DNA of 18,655 nt from 40CM-4-69-5 sp036556905 (lineage in GTDB: Bacteria > Methylomirabilota > Methylomirabilia > Rokubacteriales > CSP1-6): positions 1 to 18,655 of the forward strand of contig DATBIM010000004.1 in assembly GCA_036556905.1 (NCBI GenBank), written 5' to 3'. The notes below the pieces were generated by a model. That model saw only the letters and a list, made by a program, of their open reading frames with translations, was not told the DNA's origin and made no database searches. Each line of letters opens with the position of its first letter. Position 1 is the stretch's first letter. Shown in pieces: positions 1-8,147 of the stretch. A program made the position numbers and the translations under genes.

Positions 1-851
<851 letters not shown>

Positions 852-981
852 AAGCGATGAACCTGGTCCTCTAGCTCGAACCTGTTACTGCTGCGATGTG
901 CTGCAGTCACTCGGCCGAGCGCAAGGTACTCGATAGAACGGATGGTGCTCACACCTCTTCGGTGAGCCGATAGCATATGCG

Positions 982-996
982 ACTTTCAAAGAGCGC
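982..996 (-). promoter_or_regulatory. rRNA leader boxA antitermination site
   Basis: The minus strand reads GCGCTCTTTGAAAGT, close to the bacterial boxA consensus (TGCTCTTTRAMA). It sits about 130 nt before the mature 16S 5' end, between a hairpin resembling boxB and the 16S gene. BoxA RNA is known to recruit NusB/NusE so that polymerase resists termination while transcribing rRNA. Other hairpins in this leader (946-967 and 1040-1055) are weaker and unassigned. Confidence 0.75.
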
Positions 997-999
997 TAC

Positions 1000-1019
1000 G
1001 GTCAGCTTGGAAGGTGACC
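1000..1019 (-). promoter_or_regulatory. boxB-like hairpin in rRNA leader
   Basis: Inverted repeat with arms GGTCA and TGACC and a 10-nt loop, transcribed immediately before boxA. This order (hairpin, then boxA) is the usual one in rRNA leaders. The assignment rests on position and shape only. Confidence 0.5.
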
Positions 1020-1062
1020 GGATATGACTGCTAAACCGTCGCTCAACTGCGAGCGAAATGTC

Positions 1063-1091
1063 ACTATACGCATGGGGCGTAGGCCTGTCAA
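1063..1091 (-). promoter_or_regulatory. sigma70 promoter of the rRNA operon
   Basis: On the minus strand a perfect -35 hexamer TTGACA (1091-1086) is followed after exactly 17 bp by TATAGT (1068-1063), one mismatch from the -10 consensus. The predicted start is near 1056, giving a leader of about 205 nt before 16S that contains the boxB/boxA pair. No AT-rich UP element is visible upstream of the -35. This is the strongest promoter in the window, as expected for an rRNA operon. Confidence 0.85.
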
Positions 1092-1102
1092 GCTTCTCAG
1101 TG

Positions 1103-1119
1103 GGTGGCTTTTGGCCACC
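1103..1119 (-). other. hairpin between tyrS and the rRNA promoter
   Basis: Perfect 6-bp stem (GGTGGC/GCCACC) with a 5-nt loop. It lies about 45 bp past the tyrS stop and 11 bp upstream of the rRNA -35. There is no U-run after it on either strand, so it is a poor intrinsic terminator. It may still slow read-through from tyrS into the rRNA operon. Confidence 0.35.
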
Positions 1120-1164
1120 GCCCGGGGCCGGACACGATGCGCCGGTCCCGAGCCACAGGCCCGG

Positions 1165-2463
1165 TCATTCTGCGGTCCCGACCTCGTTGTCGAGGGTCAC
1201 CAGGTGGTACGTCCGCTTACCCTTCCGGAGAACCAGATACCTCCTGTGGAGCGCGACGTCAGGCGAGACGGCCGCGGCGGGGTCGGTGACTCGCCGCCCG
1301 TTCACCACGACCGCCCCGCTGGCCAGCAGCTCACGGCCGGCTCGCCTGGACGAGGCCAGCCCCGTGCGCAGGAGCACATCCATCAGGGTCAGCCCCGCCT
1401 GGCTCGCTAGCCGGGTCGTCGGCACCTCGCGGAAGGCCTGGGCCAGCTGCTCTTCGGTCAGGGCGGCCACGTCACCGGTGAACAGCGCCTCGGTTATGGC
1501 CTCGGCCTCCCCCAGGCCTCCCTCGCCGTGGATGAGGCGCGTCGCCTCCCGGGCGAGCACCCGCTGGGCGGCCCGCTTCTCGGGCGCCCGGGCCGTGGCT
1601 TCGCTCAGGTCCGCGATCTCGTCGAGCGACAGGAACGTGAAGTACTTGAGGAAGCGGTCCACATCGGCATCGGCGGTGTTGAGCCAGAACTGATACATCT
1701 CGTACGCCGAGGTCTTGGCGGCATCCAACCACACGGTCCCGGCCTCGGTCTTGCCGAACTTTCCGCCGTCGCTCCGGGTCACCAGGGGCAGGGTCAACCC
1801 GAACGCCGTGCCGCCCGTCTTGCGGCGGATCAGCTCGATGCCGGCCGTGATATTGCCCCACTGGTCGGCGCCGCCGATCTGGAGGGTGCAGCCCTCCGCG
1901 CGCCAGAGCTCGAGGAAGTCGTAGGCCTGGAGTATCTGGTAGCTGAACTCCGTGTAGGAAAGGCCCACCTCCGCACGACCCAGCCGCGACCGCACCGACT
2001 CCCGGGCCAACATGGCTCCCACCGGGAACTCCTTGCCCACATCGCGCAGGAACGCGATCACGTCGAGCCGGGATAGCCAGGCGAAGTTGTCGAGCAGCCT
2101 GGCCCCGCCCGGGCCGGCCTCGAAGTCGAGGAACCGAGTCACCTGCCGCTTGAGACGCCCGGCCCACGCCTCGACCTGGTCCGCCGGGTTCAACGGACGC
2201 TCGCCCACCTTGCCGCTCGGATCGCCGATGAGGCCGGTGCCGCCGCCGATCAGAACGATAGGACGGTGGCCGGCGAGCTGGAAACGGCGCAGCGCGAGCA
2301 GGGGCAGCAGGCTGCCGATGTGCAGGCTGTCCGCGGTCGGATCGAAGCCGCAGTAGACGACCCGCGAGCCTTGCCCGAGATGGGCCTCCAGCTCCTCGCG
2401 ACCCGTCGCATCGGCCACGAGTCCACGGGCCTCGAGGTCCCCAAGGAATTTGGAACTCCGCAT
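1165..2463 (-). CDS. tyrS: tyrosyl-tRNA synthetase
   Basis: Class I aminoacyl-tRNA synthetase of 432 residues that charges tRNA-Tyr in the cytosol. The Rossmann-fold signature appears as HIGS at residues 48-51, where Ser replaces the second His, as in other bacterial TyrRS. The second class signature is KFGKT at 235-239. The tyrosine-binding stretch YQILQAYDF and the QIGGADQWGN motif lie between them (about 175-204). The C-terminus (about 355-432) is an S4-like RNA-binding domain, with SRRAGRELLASGAVVVNG visible. The length fits the bacterial TyrS family. The ATG at 2463 gives a normal family N-terminus (FLGDLEARGL). I see no Shine-Dalgarno site, and a -10-like element lies only 11 bp upstream. 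Divergent from the PBP1A gene and upstream of, in the same direction as, the 16S operon. Confidence 0.97.
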   Translation of the reverse strand: MRSSKFLGDLEARGLVADATGREELEAHLGQGSRVVYCGFDPTADSLHIGSLLPLLALRRFQLAGHRPIVLIGGGTGLIGDPSGKVGERPLNPADQVEAWAGRLKRQVTRFLDFEAGPGGARLLDNFAWLSRLDVIAFLRDVGKEFPVGAMLARESVRSRLGRAEVGLSYTEFSYQILQAYDFLELWRAEGCTLQIGGADQWGNITAGIELIRRKTGGTAFGLTLPLVTRSDGGKFGKTEAGTVWLDAAKTSAYEMYQFWLNTADADVDRFLKYFTFLSLDEIADLSEATARAPEKRAAQRVLAREATRLIHGEGGLGEAEAITEALFTGDVAALTEEQLAQAFREVPTTRLASQAGLTLMDVLLRTGLASSRRAGRELLASGAVVVNGRRVTDPAAAVSPDVALHRRYLVLRKGKRTYHLVTLDNEVGTAE

Positions 2464-2474
2464 GAGCCGGAGGC

Positions 2475-2483
2475 ATTATCGCA
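2475..2483 (-). promoter_or_regulatory. possible extended -10 promoter for tyrS
   Basis: The minus strand reads TGCGATAAT, an extended -10 (TGn plus GATAAT). Its last base is 11 bp before the tyrS ATG, so a start 6-7 nt downstream would give a leader of about 5 nt. No good -35 is seen. The lack of a Shine-Dalgarno site in front of tyrS agrees with near-leaderless translation, but this is inference. Confidence 0.4.
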
Positions 2484-2533
2484 CCGCGCCCGTCCGATCA
2501 GGGGGACGGTCTCGCGATGTATCCGGAACGGCG

Positions 2534-2557
2534 CGTGTCGGTATACGTGTCGGTATA
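2534..2557. repeat. 12-bp perfect tandem duplication in the divergent promoter gap
   Basis: CGTGTCGGTATA occurs twice back to back (2534-2545 and 2546-2557). The second copy supplies the first four bases of the TATAAT element in front of the PBP1A gene. It could be a paired operator half-site or a small slippage duplication that created the -10. The sequence alone does not decide. Confidence 0.8.
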
Positions 2558-2559
2558 AT
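2554..2559 (+). promoter_or_regulatory. -10 element TATAAT for the PBP1A gene
   Basis: Perfect -10 hexamer whose last base is 9 bp before the ATG at 2569. The predicted start, near 2566, would give a leader of about 3 nt. No consensus -35 lies 16-18 bp upstream, so recognition may depend on the adjacent repeat or an activator. A weak GGAA sits at 2560-2563 but would be in or before the start of such a transcript. Confidence 0.5.
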
Positions 2560-2568
2560 GGAATGCAC

Positions 2569-4830
2569 ATGTCGTGGCTCAGGCTGAGGCGAAAGACCGT
2601 CCAGGCTGGGGGCCCGGCACGAGCCCGGCGGTGGCTGCGGCGACTCCTTCTCGCGGTCGGCGTGTTCACCCTGCTGTTCGGTGCCGGCCTGGCTGTCGCG
2701 ACACTATGGGCGTTCATGATTCTGCCGCGCTCCCTGCCTCCCGTGAGCGCGCTGGAAAACTTCCAACCCGTGCTGGGCACCCGGATCTACGACGACAATG
2801 ACGACCTCATCACCGAGCTGCACGCCGAGCGCCGGATCTTCGTCCCCATCGCCCAGGTGCCCCACACCCTGCGCGAGGCCGTCATCGCCACCGAGGACCA
2901 CCGCTTTTACTCCCACTGGGGCCTGGATCCCATCGGAATCGCCCGGGCCATCGTGCAGAATTACCGTCGGGGACGGATCGTCGAGGGGGGCAGCACCATC
3001 ACCCAGCAGCTCACCAAGGTGCTGTTCCTCACTCCCGACAAGAGCCTGGAGCGGAAGCTGAAGGAGGCCGTGCTGGCGCTCGAGCTGGAGCGCCGCTACT
3101 CCAAGGACCGCATCCTTGAGATGTATCTCAACCAGGTGTACTTCGGGCACGGGGCCTTCGGTGTCGAGGCAGCGGCCCGGACGTACTTCGGCAAGTCGGT
3201 GACGGAGCTCGACGTTCGCGAGGCGGCCCTGCTCGGTGGCCTGCCCCGAGCTCCCACGAGCTATTCACCCTTTGAGCATCCAGACGCGGCCAAGCAGCGC
3301 CGGGAGACCGTGCTGCGGCGTATGGCCGAGTACGGCACGATCAAGGAAGCTGAGGCTCAGCGGCTGGCCCGTACGGACCTCGGGCTCATCCCACCCGAGC
3401 GCCGGCGGACGACCGGCCAGTACTTCCTCGAGTACGTCCAGGGTGTCCTGGAGACCCGCTACGGCGCCGACCTGGTCTTCAAGGGCGGACTGAATGTCTA
3501 CACGACGCTGAATCCCTGGATGCAGCTGGCTGCCGAGCAAGCCATGCGCGACGGCCTGAAGTCACTGGAAACGCGCACCAGCCGGGGAAAGCCCGGCGAG
3601 CATCCCGAGGGGGCGCTGGTCACGATCGAGCCCCACACCGGCTACGTGAAGGCCATGGTCGGGGGCTTCGATTTCTTCCGGAGCGAGTTCAACCGGGCCG
3701 TCCTGGCCCGGCGCCAGCCCGGCTCGGCGTTCAAGCCCTTCGTGTATATCGCGGCGCTGGAGGCGGGCTTCACGCCGGCCAGCATCATCGAGGACTCGCC
3801 GGTGACCTATCCGATCGGACGCAACGGCACCGCCTGGAAGCCGGAGAACTATGACCGCCAGTTCCGCGGCCCCACCACCCTGCAGCAGGCGGTCGAGGAC
3901 TCGGTCAACGTGGTGACGATCAAGCTGCAGGAACGCCTGGGCGTGAACCGAACCATTCAGGTCGCCCGCCGCTTCGGGATCACGAGCCCGCTGACCGCGG
4001 ACCTGACCATCGCGCTGGGAACCTCCGATCTCTCCCTGCTCGAGCTGACGTCGGCCTACAGCGCGTTCGCCAACCAGGGCACCTGGTTGGCGCCCACCGC
4101 GATCCGCTACGTCACGGACGCCGAGGGGAGGCTCCTCGAGGAGCATGTCCCCGAGGGCAAGGAGGCCGTCTCGCCCGAGCTCGCCTACGTCATCACCCAC
4201 ATGTTGAAGGGTGTCGTGGATCGCGGCACCGGCCAGGGCGCCCGGGCGCTGAATAGGCCCATCGCCGCCAAGACGGGGACGACGAACGACTACTCCAACG
4301 CGTGGTTCATCGGTTTCACGCCTCGCTTGGCCACGGGAGTGTGGGTTGGCTACGACCGGCCCCGCAGCCTGGGCCGCGACGAGACAGGCTCGCGGGTGGC
4401 TGTGCCCATCTGGACCTCGTACATGCAGAAGGTAGTCGGCAAGGACCCCAAGGAGGACTTCCCGGTGCCCGAACGCGTGGCGATGGCGCCGGTTGACCTC
4501 GACCCATCCAACGAGTGTGTGAGGGTCGTGACGATGGCCTTTGTCAGGGGCACCGAGCCCGAACTCCCCTGCGGTGTCCGGCGCGAGGCGATCACGCCTC
4601 CGGCGTCCGCACTCCCGCCGCTGGTCCCGGAGTCGGCGCCGGTCGCTCCCGGCGTCGCGCCCTCCGCCGGGTCATTGCCGGGATCCTCCGACGCACCCGG
4701 CCCCGCGCCGCTTCCACCGCCTCCGGCTGCGGGATGGTCAGGGCCGAGCGTCCCGGCGTCACCGCCGAGTGTCCGAGGGTCCGAGTCCGAGCTGCCCCAG
4801 CCAGGCGGCACCGTCCGGGAGCCTCGCTAG
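2569..4830 (+). CDS. mrcA: class A penicillin-binding protein 1A (bifunctional glycosyltransferase/transpeptidase)
   Basis: Inner-membrane peptidoglycan synthase, 753 residues from ATG 2569. ATG 2563 is in frame, two codons earlier. A basic cytoplasmic tail (1-25) is followed by one membrane helix (about 26-50). The GT51 glycosyltransferase domain follows, with EDHRFYSHWG (catalytic Glu109), GGSTITQQLTK (140-150), the ILEMYLNQVYFG block (Glu184) and AALLGGLPRAP. The transpeptidase domain has all three active-site motifs: SAFK (Ser386, Lys389), SVN (445-447) and KTG (568-570). The tail has a Cys pair (650, 668), then about 75 Pro/Ala/Ser/Gly-rich residues. The frame stays open back to 2266, but that part is antisense to tyrS and would put extra sequence before the membrane helix. 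Converges on glyS with interlocking stops. Without comparison, mrcA versus another class A PBP name is uncertain. Confidence 0.95.
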   Translation: MSWLRLRRKTVQAGGPARARRWLRRLLLAVGVFTLLFGAGLAVATLWAFMILPRSLPPVSALENFQPVLGTRIYDDNDDLITELHAERRIFVPIAQVPHTLREAVIATEDHRFYSHWGLDPIGIARAIVQNYRRGRIVEGGSTITQQLTKVLFLTPDKSLERKLKEAVLALELERRYSKDRILEMYLNQVYFGHGAFGVEAAARTYFGKSVTELDVREAALLGGLPRAPTSYSPFEHPDAAKQRRETVLRRMAEYGTIKEAEAQRLARTDLGLIPPERRRTTGQYFLEYVQGVLETRYGADLVFKGGLNVYTTLNPWMQLAAEQAMRDGLKSLETRTSRGKPGEHPEGALVTIEPHTGYVKAMVGGFDFFRSEFNRAVLARRQPGSAFKPFVYIAALEAGFTPASIIEDSPVTYPIGRNGTAWKPENYDRQFRGPTTLQQAVEDSVNVVTIKLQERLGVNRTIQVARRFGITSPLTADLTIALGTSDLSLLELTSAYSAFANQGTWLAPTAIRYVTDAEGRLLEEHVPEGKEAVSPELAYVITHMLKGVVDRGTGQGARALNRPIAAKTGTTNDYSNAWFIGFTPRLATGVWVGYDRPRSLGRDETGSRVAVPIWTSYMQKVVGKDPKEDFPVPERVAMAPVDLDPSNECVRVVTMAFVRGTEPELPCGVRREAITPPASALPPLVPESAPVAPGVAPSAGSLPGSSDAPGPAPLPPPPAAGWSGPSVPASPPSVRGSESELPQPGGTVREPR

Positions 4831-6320
4831 GATCGGTCGTCCCCCACCCGCGGGTAGTCGCGAGCCACGTCCGCCCACGCCGATTCACCCAGCAGGCGCC
4901 CGAACACCGCGGGCAGCTCGGCAAGGGGTACCCGCACCTGCTCCATCGAGTCGCGCTCCCTGATGGTGACCCGCTGGTCGCCGGCCTCCCCCCGCCCGGA
5001 GTCCCCCACGGTCTGCACGTCGACGGTGACGCAGTACGCCGTACCGACCTCGTCCTGGCGCCGGTACAGCCGACCGATGGCCGCGGTGTCGTCATACACC
5101 GCTGGCCACTGCCGGGCCAGGCGATCGCGGAGCTGCTTGGCCAGGACCACGATCTCCTCGCGTTTCTTGAGCAGCGGCAGCACGGCAATCTTGGTCGGGG
5201 CCAGGTCCCGGTGCAGGCGGAGGACGACCCGCTTCTCGCCGCGCACCTCCTCCTCGCGGTAGGCGTCCACGAGGAAGGCCAGCAGGCTGCGATCCGCCCC
5301 CGCGGAAGGCTCGATCACGTAGGGAACGACGTGGGTCTTGCGATCCTCGTCGTAGTACGTGAGCGCTTTGCCGCTGAACTGCGCATGCTGGCGAAGGTCG
5401 AAATCGGTGCGGTTGGCGATCCCCTCCAGCTCGCTCCACCCCATCGGGAACCGGTACTCGATGTCGGCAGTGCGCTTGGCGTAGTGGGCCAGCTCGTCCT
5501 TCTCGTGCTCGCGCAATCGCAGATTCTCCGGGCGGATGCCGTAACGCTCGTACCAGGCCAGCCGGTCCGCGATCCACCGCTCGTGCCAGACCTCGTCGGC
5601 CGGCCGGCCGTCGATGGTCTCCTGGGGATTGACGAAGTATTCGATCTCCATCTGCTCGAACTCGCGCGTCCGAAAGATGAAGTTGCCGGGGGTGATCTCG
5701 TTACGGAAGGCCTTGCCGATCTGGCCGATGCCGAAGGGCAGCTTCAGCCGCATGGATTGCTGCACGTTCTCGAAGTTCACGAAGATACCCTGGGCGGTCT
5801 CCGGTCGAAGGTAGGTCACCGCGGCGTCCTCCTCCACGGGACCCATGAACGTCTTGAACATCAAATTGAACTGCCGGGGCGGGGTGAGCTCGCCCTTGCC
5901 GCACTCCGGACAGAGGACGCGCCGGGCACCGCAGTGCTTGCAGGGCTCGCCGGCAGGGATCTCGAAGCGGTTGCCCTTGGTCGCCGGGCAGTAGTGGACC
6001 CAGGGCTGCTCCTCCAGCTTGTCGGCGCGGAAGCGGCGCCGGCATTCCTTGCAGTCGACCATCGGATCGGTGAAGTGATCCAGGTGGCCGCTGGCCTTCC
6101 ACACCATCGCATGCATGAGGATCGAGGCGTCGAGCCCGACCATATCGGCGCGGAGCTGGATGTTGTCGCGCCACCAGGCGCGCTTGATGTTGTTCTTGAG
6201 CGCCACGCCGAGGGGCCCGTAGTCCCAGCAAGACCCGGTGCCACCGTAGATTTCGCTGGACTGAAAGATGAAGCCCCGGCGCTTGCAGAGCGATACGAGC
6301 GCGTCCATGTTCACGTTCAC
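4827..6320 (-). CDS. glyS: glycyl-tRNA synthetase, dimeric (alpha2) type
   Basis: Class II synthetase of 497 residues that charges tRNA-Gly. It is the single-chain type found in archaea, eukaryotes and some bacteria, not the separate alpha and beta subunits of E. coli. Visible marks are the N-terminal GGTGSCWDYGPLG block, a zinc-type cysteine cluster (CKEC near 90, then CKHC and CPEC near 132-145), RPETAQGIF, motif 2 with FRNE at 205-208, the motif 3 stretch EPSAGADRSLLAFL, and the C-terminal anticodon-binding domain from LAPTKIAVLPL. Start choice: GTG at 6320 has GAGG 7 nt upstream, inside the tandem repeat. ATG at 6308, in frame four codons later, has no good ribosome site. The stop TAG shares CTAG with the PBP1A stop. 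Last gene of the long minus-strand cluster. Confidence 0.96.
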   Translation of the reverse strand: MNVNMDALVSLCKRRGFIFQSSEIYGGTGSCWDYGPLGVALKNNIKRAWWRDNIQLRADMVGLDASILMHAMVWKASGHLDHFTDPMVDCKECRRRFRADKLEEQPWVHYCPATKGNRFEIPAGEPCKHCGARRVLCPECGKGELTPPRQFNLMFKTFMGPVEEDAAVTYLRPETAQGIFVNFENVQQSMRLKLPFGIGQIGKAFRNEITPGNFIFRTREFEQMEIEYFVNPQETIDGRPADEVWHERWIADRLAWYERYGIRPENLRLREHEKDELAHYAKRTADIEYRFPMGWSELEGIANRTDFDLRQHAQFSGKALTYYDEDRKTHVVPYVIEPSAGADRSLLAFLVDAYREEEVRGEKRVVLRLHRDLAPTKIAVLPLLKKREEIVVLAKQLRDRLARQWPAVYDDTAAIGRLYRRQDEVGTAYCVTVDVQTVGDSGRGEAGDQRVTIRERDSMEQVRVPLAELPAVFGRLLGESAWADVARDYPRVGDDRS

Positions 6321-6456
6321 AGGCTCGCCTCGCCTCCGGCTGCGGCTCGCACGGCCATGTTCACAGACTCGCCTCGCCTTCGGCTGCGGCTCGCACGGCC
6401 ATGTTCACAGGCTCGCCTCGCCTCCGGCTGCGGCTCGCATGGCCACGTTCACAGGC
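6315..6456 (-). repeat. 44-bp tandem repeat, 3.2 copies, with chained mini-ORFs
   Basis: Three head-to-tail units start at 6315, 6359 and 6403 on the plus strand, with a 10-bp partial unit at 6447-6456 that overlaps the recO stop. There are no spacers. Unit-to-unit changes are few (for example GGA/GAA, AGC/AGT, and ATGGCCGTG against GTGGCCATG). On the minus strand each unit encodes MAVRAAAGGEASL or a one- or two-residue variant and ends TGA, followed by AC and the next ATG or GTG. GAGG in each unit sits 7 nt before the next GTG. The last unit delivers this ribosome site to glyS. The units can also form imperfect GC-rich hairpins around GCC-GGA-GGC. Confidence 0.9.
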
Positions 6457-7234
6457 GGTCCCTGACTCCCAGCGTAGGCGAAAATCGCTCGATCTCGCGG
6501 ACAAAATGGGAGGTGCGGGTCGGCTGGCCGATGAGCCCGCCGACCTGACGCTCGAGGAGCTCCCGCAACTCGCGCTCGGCACGGCCCAGCCGACTCCCGG
6601 TCGCCTCCTCCCAGCTCAGGCCCCGCAACCGACGGAGCAGGGCCAAGCTACCCGCATCCACGTGGAGCAGATCGGCTCCGGCCGCGCAGCCGGCGCAGAT
6701 GGTGCCACCCGCCTCAACATCCATGGCCACCGGCCCCCGCTCGGCCGGTCGGCGCCGGCCACACAGGACGCAGCTGTCGATCCGGAGACGATGGCCAAGC
6801 GCCTCCACGCAGCGAAGACCGAAGACGACGGCGACCCGCCGGGGCGGGGCGCCCAGCTCCATGCTCTTGAGCCCTCGGAGCAGCAGACCATACACGGCTG
6901 CGTTGGGGTCGCGATCGGCCGTGAGCCGTCCCACGCACTCGGCCATCCAGGCGGCCTGGGTCAGGCGCTCCAGATCCTCCCGGACCCCACCGAACGGATG
7001 GATCACGTCGAAGTGGTCGACCTGCACGAGGTCGCTCCGCCCCGTATCGAAAAAGACGAGGTGGCCGAGCGTGAGCAGCTCCAGGGCTCCGCTGAAGCGC
7101 GACCTCATCCGCCGGGCGGCCCTGGCCACGCCGCGGATTCTCCCCCGTTCGCGAGAGAAGAACGTGACCACCCGATCGCTCTCGCCCAGGGGGAAGCTGC
7201 CGATGACGACGGCGGTGGCCTTGCCGAGGGCCAT
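6449..7234 (-). CDS. recO: DNA repair protein RecO
   Basis: RecFOR-pathway mediator, 261 residues from ATG 7234, which helps RecA displace SSB on single-stranded DNA. The N-terminal OB-fold shows the family signature LGESDRVVTFFSRERGRIRGVARAARR (read here as LGESDRVVTFF followed by the basic GRIRGVARAARR). The C-terminal part has a four-Cys zinc-type pair of knuckles (CVLC then CAGC). The frame extends to a GTG at 7264, but ATG 7234 gives a standard N-terminus and sits one base past the era stop (TGA-G-ATG). No Shine-Dalgarno site precedes it, so translation is probably coupled to era. The last codons CTG-TGA and the bases after them match the repeat units that follow. The phoH-ybeY-era-recO order is a known bacterial arrangement. 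Confidence 0.93.
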   Translation of the reverse strand: MALGKATAVVIGSFPLGESDRVVTFFSRERGRIRGVARAARRMRSRFSGALELLTLGHLVFFDTGRSDLVQVDHFDVIHPFGGVREDLERLTQAAWMAECVGRLTADRDPNAAVYGLLLRGLKSMELGAPPRRVAVVFGLRCVEALGHRLRIDSCVLCGRRRPAERGPVAMDVEAGGTICAGCAAGADLLHVDAGSLALLRRLRGLSWEEATGSRLGRAERELRELLERQVGGLIGQPTRTSHFVREIERFSPTLGVRDRL

Positions 7235-7235
7235 C

Positions 7236-8147
7236 TCAGGAGGTGAGTCGGAACCCGAACTCACGGAGCGCGCGGTCGTCCTTGCGCCAGCGGTGACGCA
7301 CCTGAACCGTCAGCCCCAGGAAGACCTGAATTCCAAAGAACGCCTCCAGGTCGCGCCGCGCGGCGCTCCCGATCCGTTTGAGCAGGCCCCCGCCCTTGCC
7401 GATGAGGATACCCTTCTGAGAATCCCGTTCGACGAAGACGGTAGCTCGGATATCGAGCCGCGGCGGCGCCGGGATTTCGACGAGCTCGTCCACGCGCACG
7501 GCCACCGCGTACGGGACTTCGTCCCGCGTCAACAAGAACACCTTCTCACGGATCATCTCCGCCACATAGAAGGTTTCCGGCTGATCGGTGGCGGTATCGC
7601 CGGGGAAAAAAGCGGGATGCTCGGGCAGGGCCCGCACGATCAGCTCGGTGAGACGGGCGCAGTTGGTGCCGTCCAGCGCGGAAATTGGCAGGATCTCTGT
7701 GAACGGGTGGCGGCTCCGCCAGGCTTCGATGATCCCAAGCAGCCGGCTCTTGGGCTGCACCGCGTCAGCCTTGTTGAGCAGGCAGAACACCGGTGTCGAG
7801 CGCGCCGCCAGCGTGGCCAGCAGGAATGGGTCGGGGTGCCCACGCTCGGTGGCATCCACCACGGCGCAGATCAGATCGACATCCTCCAGCGCTCGCTCCA
7901 CCGTCCTGCGCATGAACTCTCCCAGCTTCCCGCTTTCCGGGTTGAGCCCCGGGGTATCGACGAAGACGATCTGGGCTCCGGGGACGTTCTTGACCCCGGT
8001 GATCCTGTTGCGAGTCGTCTGCGGCCGCGGGGTGACGATGGCCAGCTTCTCCCCCACGAGACGGTTCAGGAGCGTCGATTTGCCGGCGTTGGGGCGGCCG
8101 ATCAGCGCCACGAACCCGGCTCTGAATTCGGAGGGGGGCGGATTCAT
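7236..8147 (-). CDS. era: GTPase Era
   Basis: Essential Ras-like GTPase that binds the 3' end of 16S rRNA during 30S assembly, 303 residues. G1 is GRPNAGKST (17-25), the G2 region is PQTTR (42-46), G3 is DTPG (64-67), G4 is NKAD (125-128) and G5 is ISAL (about 152). The C-terminal KH RNA-binding domain shows ILIGKGGGLLKRIG (about 247-260). Length is normal. The ATG at 8147 overlaps the ybeY stop by four bases (ATGA), a typical coupling junction, and recO begins one base after the era stop. Together with ybeY it makes this part of the cluster a 16S maturation module. Confidence 0.97.
   Translation of the reverse strand: MNPPPSEFRAGFVALIGRPNAGKSTLLNRLVGEKLAIVTPRPQTTRNRITGVKNVPGAQIVFVDTPGLNPESGKLGEFMRRTVERALEDVDLICAVVDATERGHPDPFLLATLAARSTPVFCLLNKADAVQPKSRLLGIIEAWRSRHPFTEILPISALDGTNCARLTELIVRALPEHPAFFPGDTATDQPETFYVAEMIREKVFLLTRDEVPYAVAVRVDELVEIPAPPRLDIRATVFVERDSQKGILIGKGGGLLKRIGSAARRDLEAFFGIQVFLGLTVQVRHRWRKDDRALREFGFRLTS

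Noticed and set aside
2266..2568. N-terminal extension of PBP1A
   Set aside because: The extra 101 residues are antisense to tyrS and would put unrelated sequence before the membrane helix; the promoter lies at 2554-2559.
6315..6456. CRISPR array
   Set aside because: The 44-bp units are directly joined with no spacers and no cas genes are present; it is a plain tandem repeat.
6321..6460. T-box or other riboswitch upstream of glyS
   Set aside because: The gap is filled by the tandem repeat; no T-box sequence or antiterminator structure is seen.
4515..6548. Long plus-strand ORF of 677 codons
   Set aside because: Antisense to glyS; no recognisable domains and composition typical of a shadow frame in high-GC DNA.
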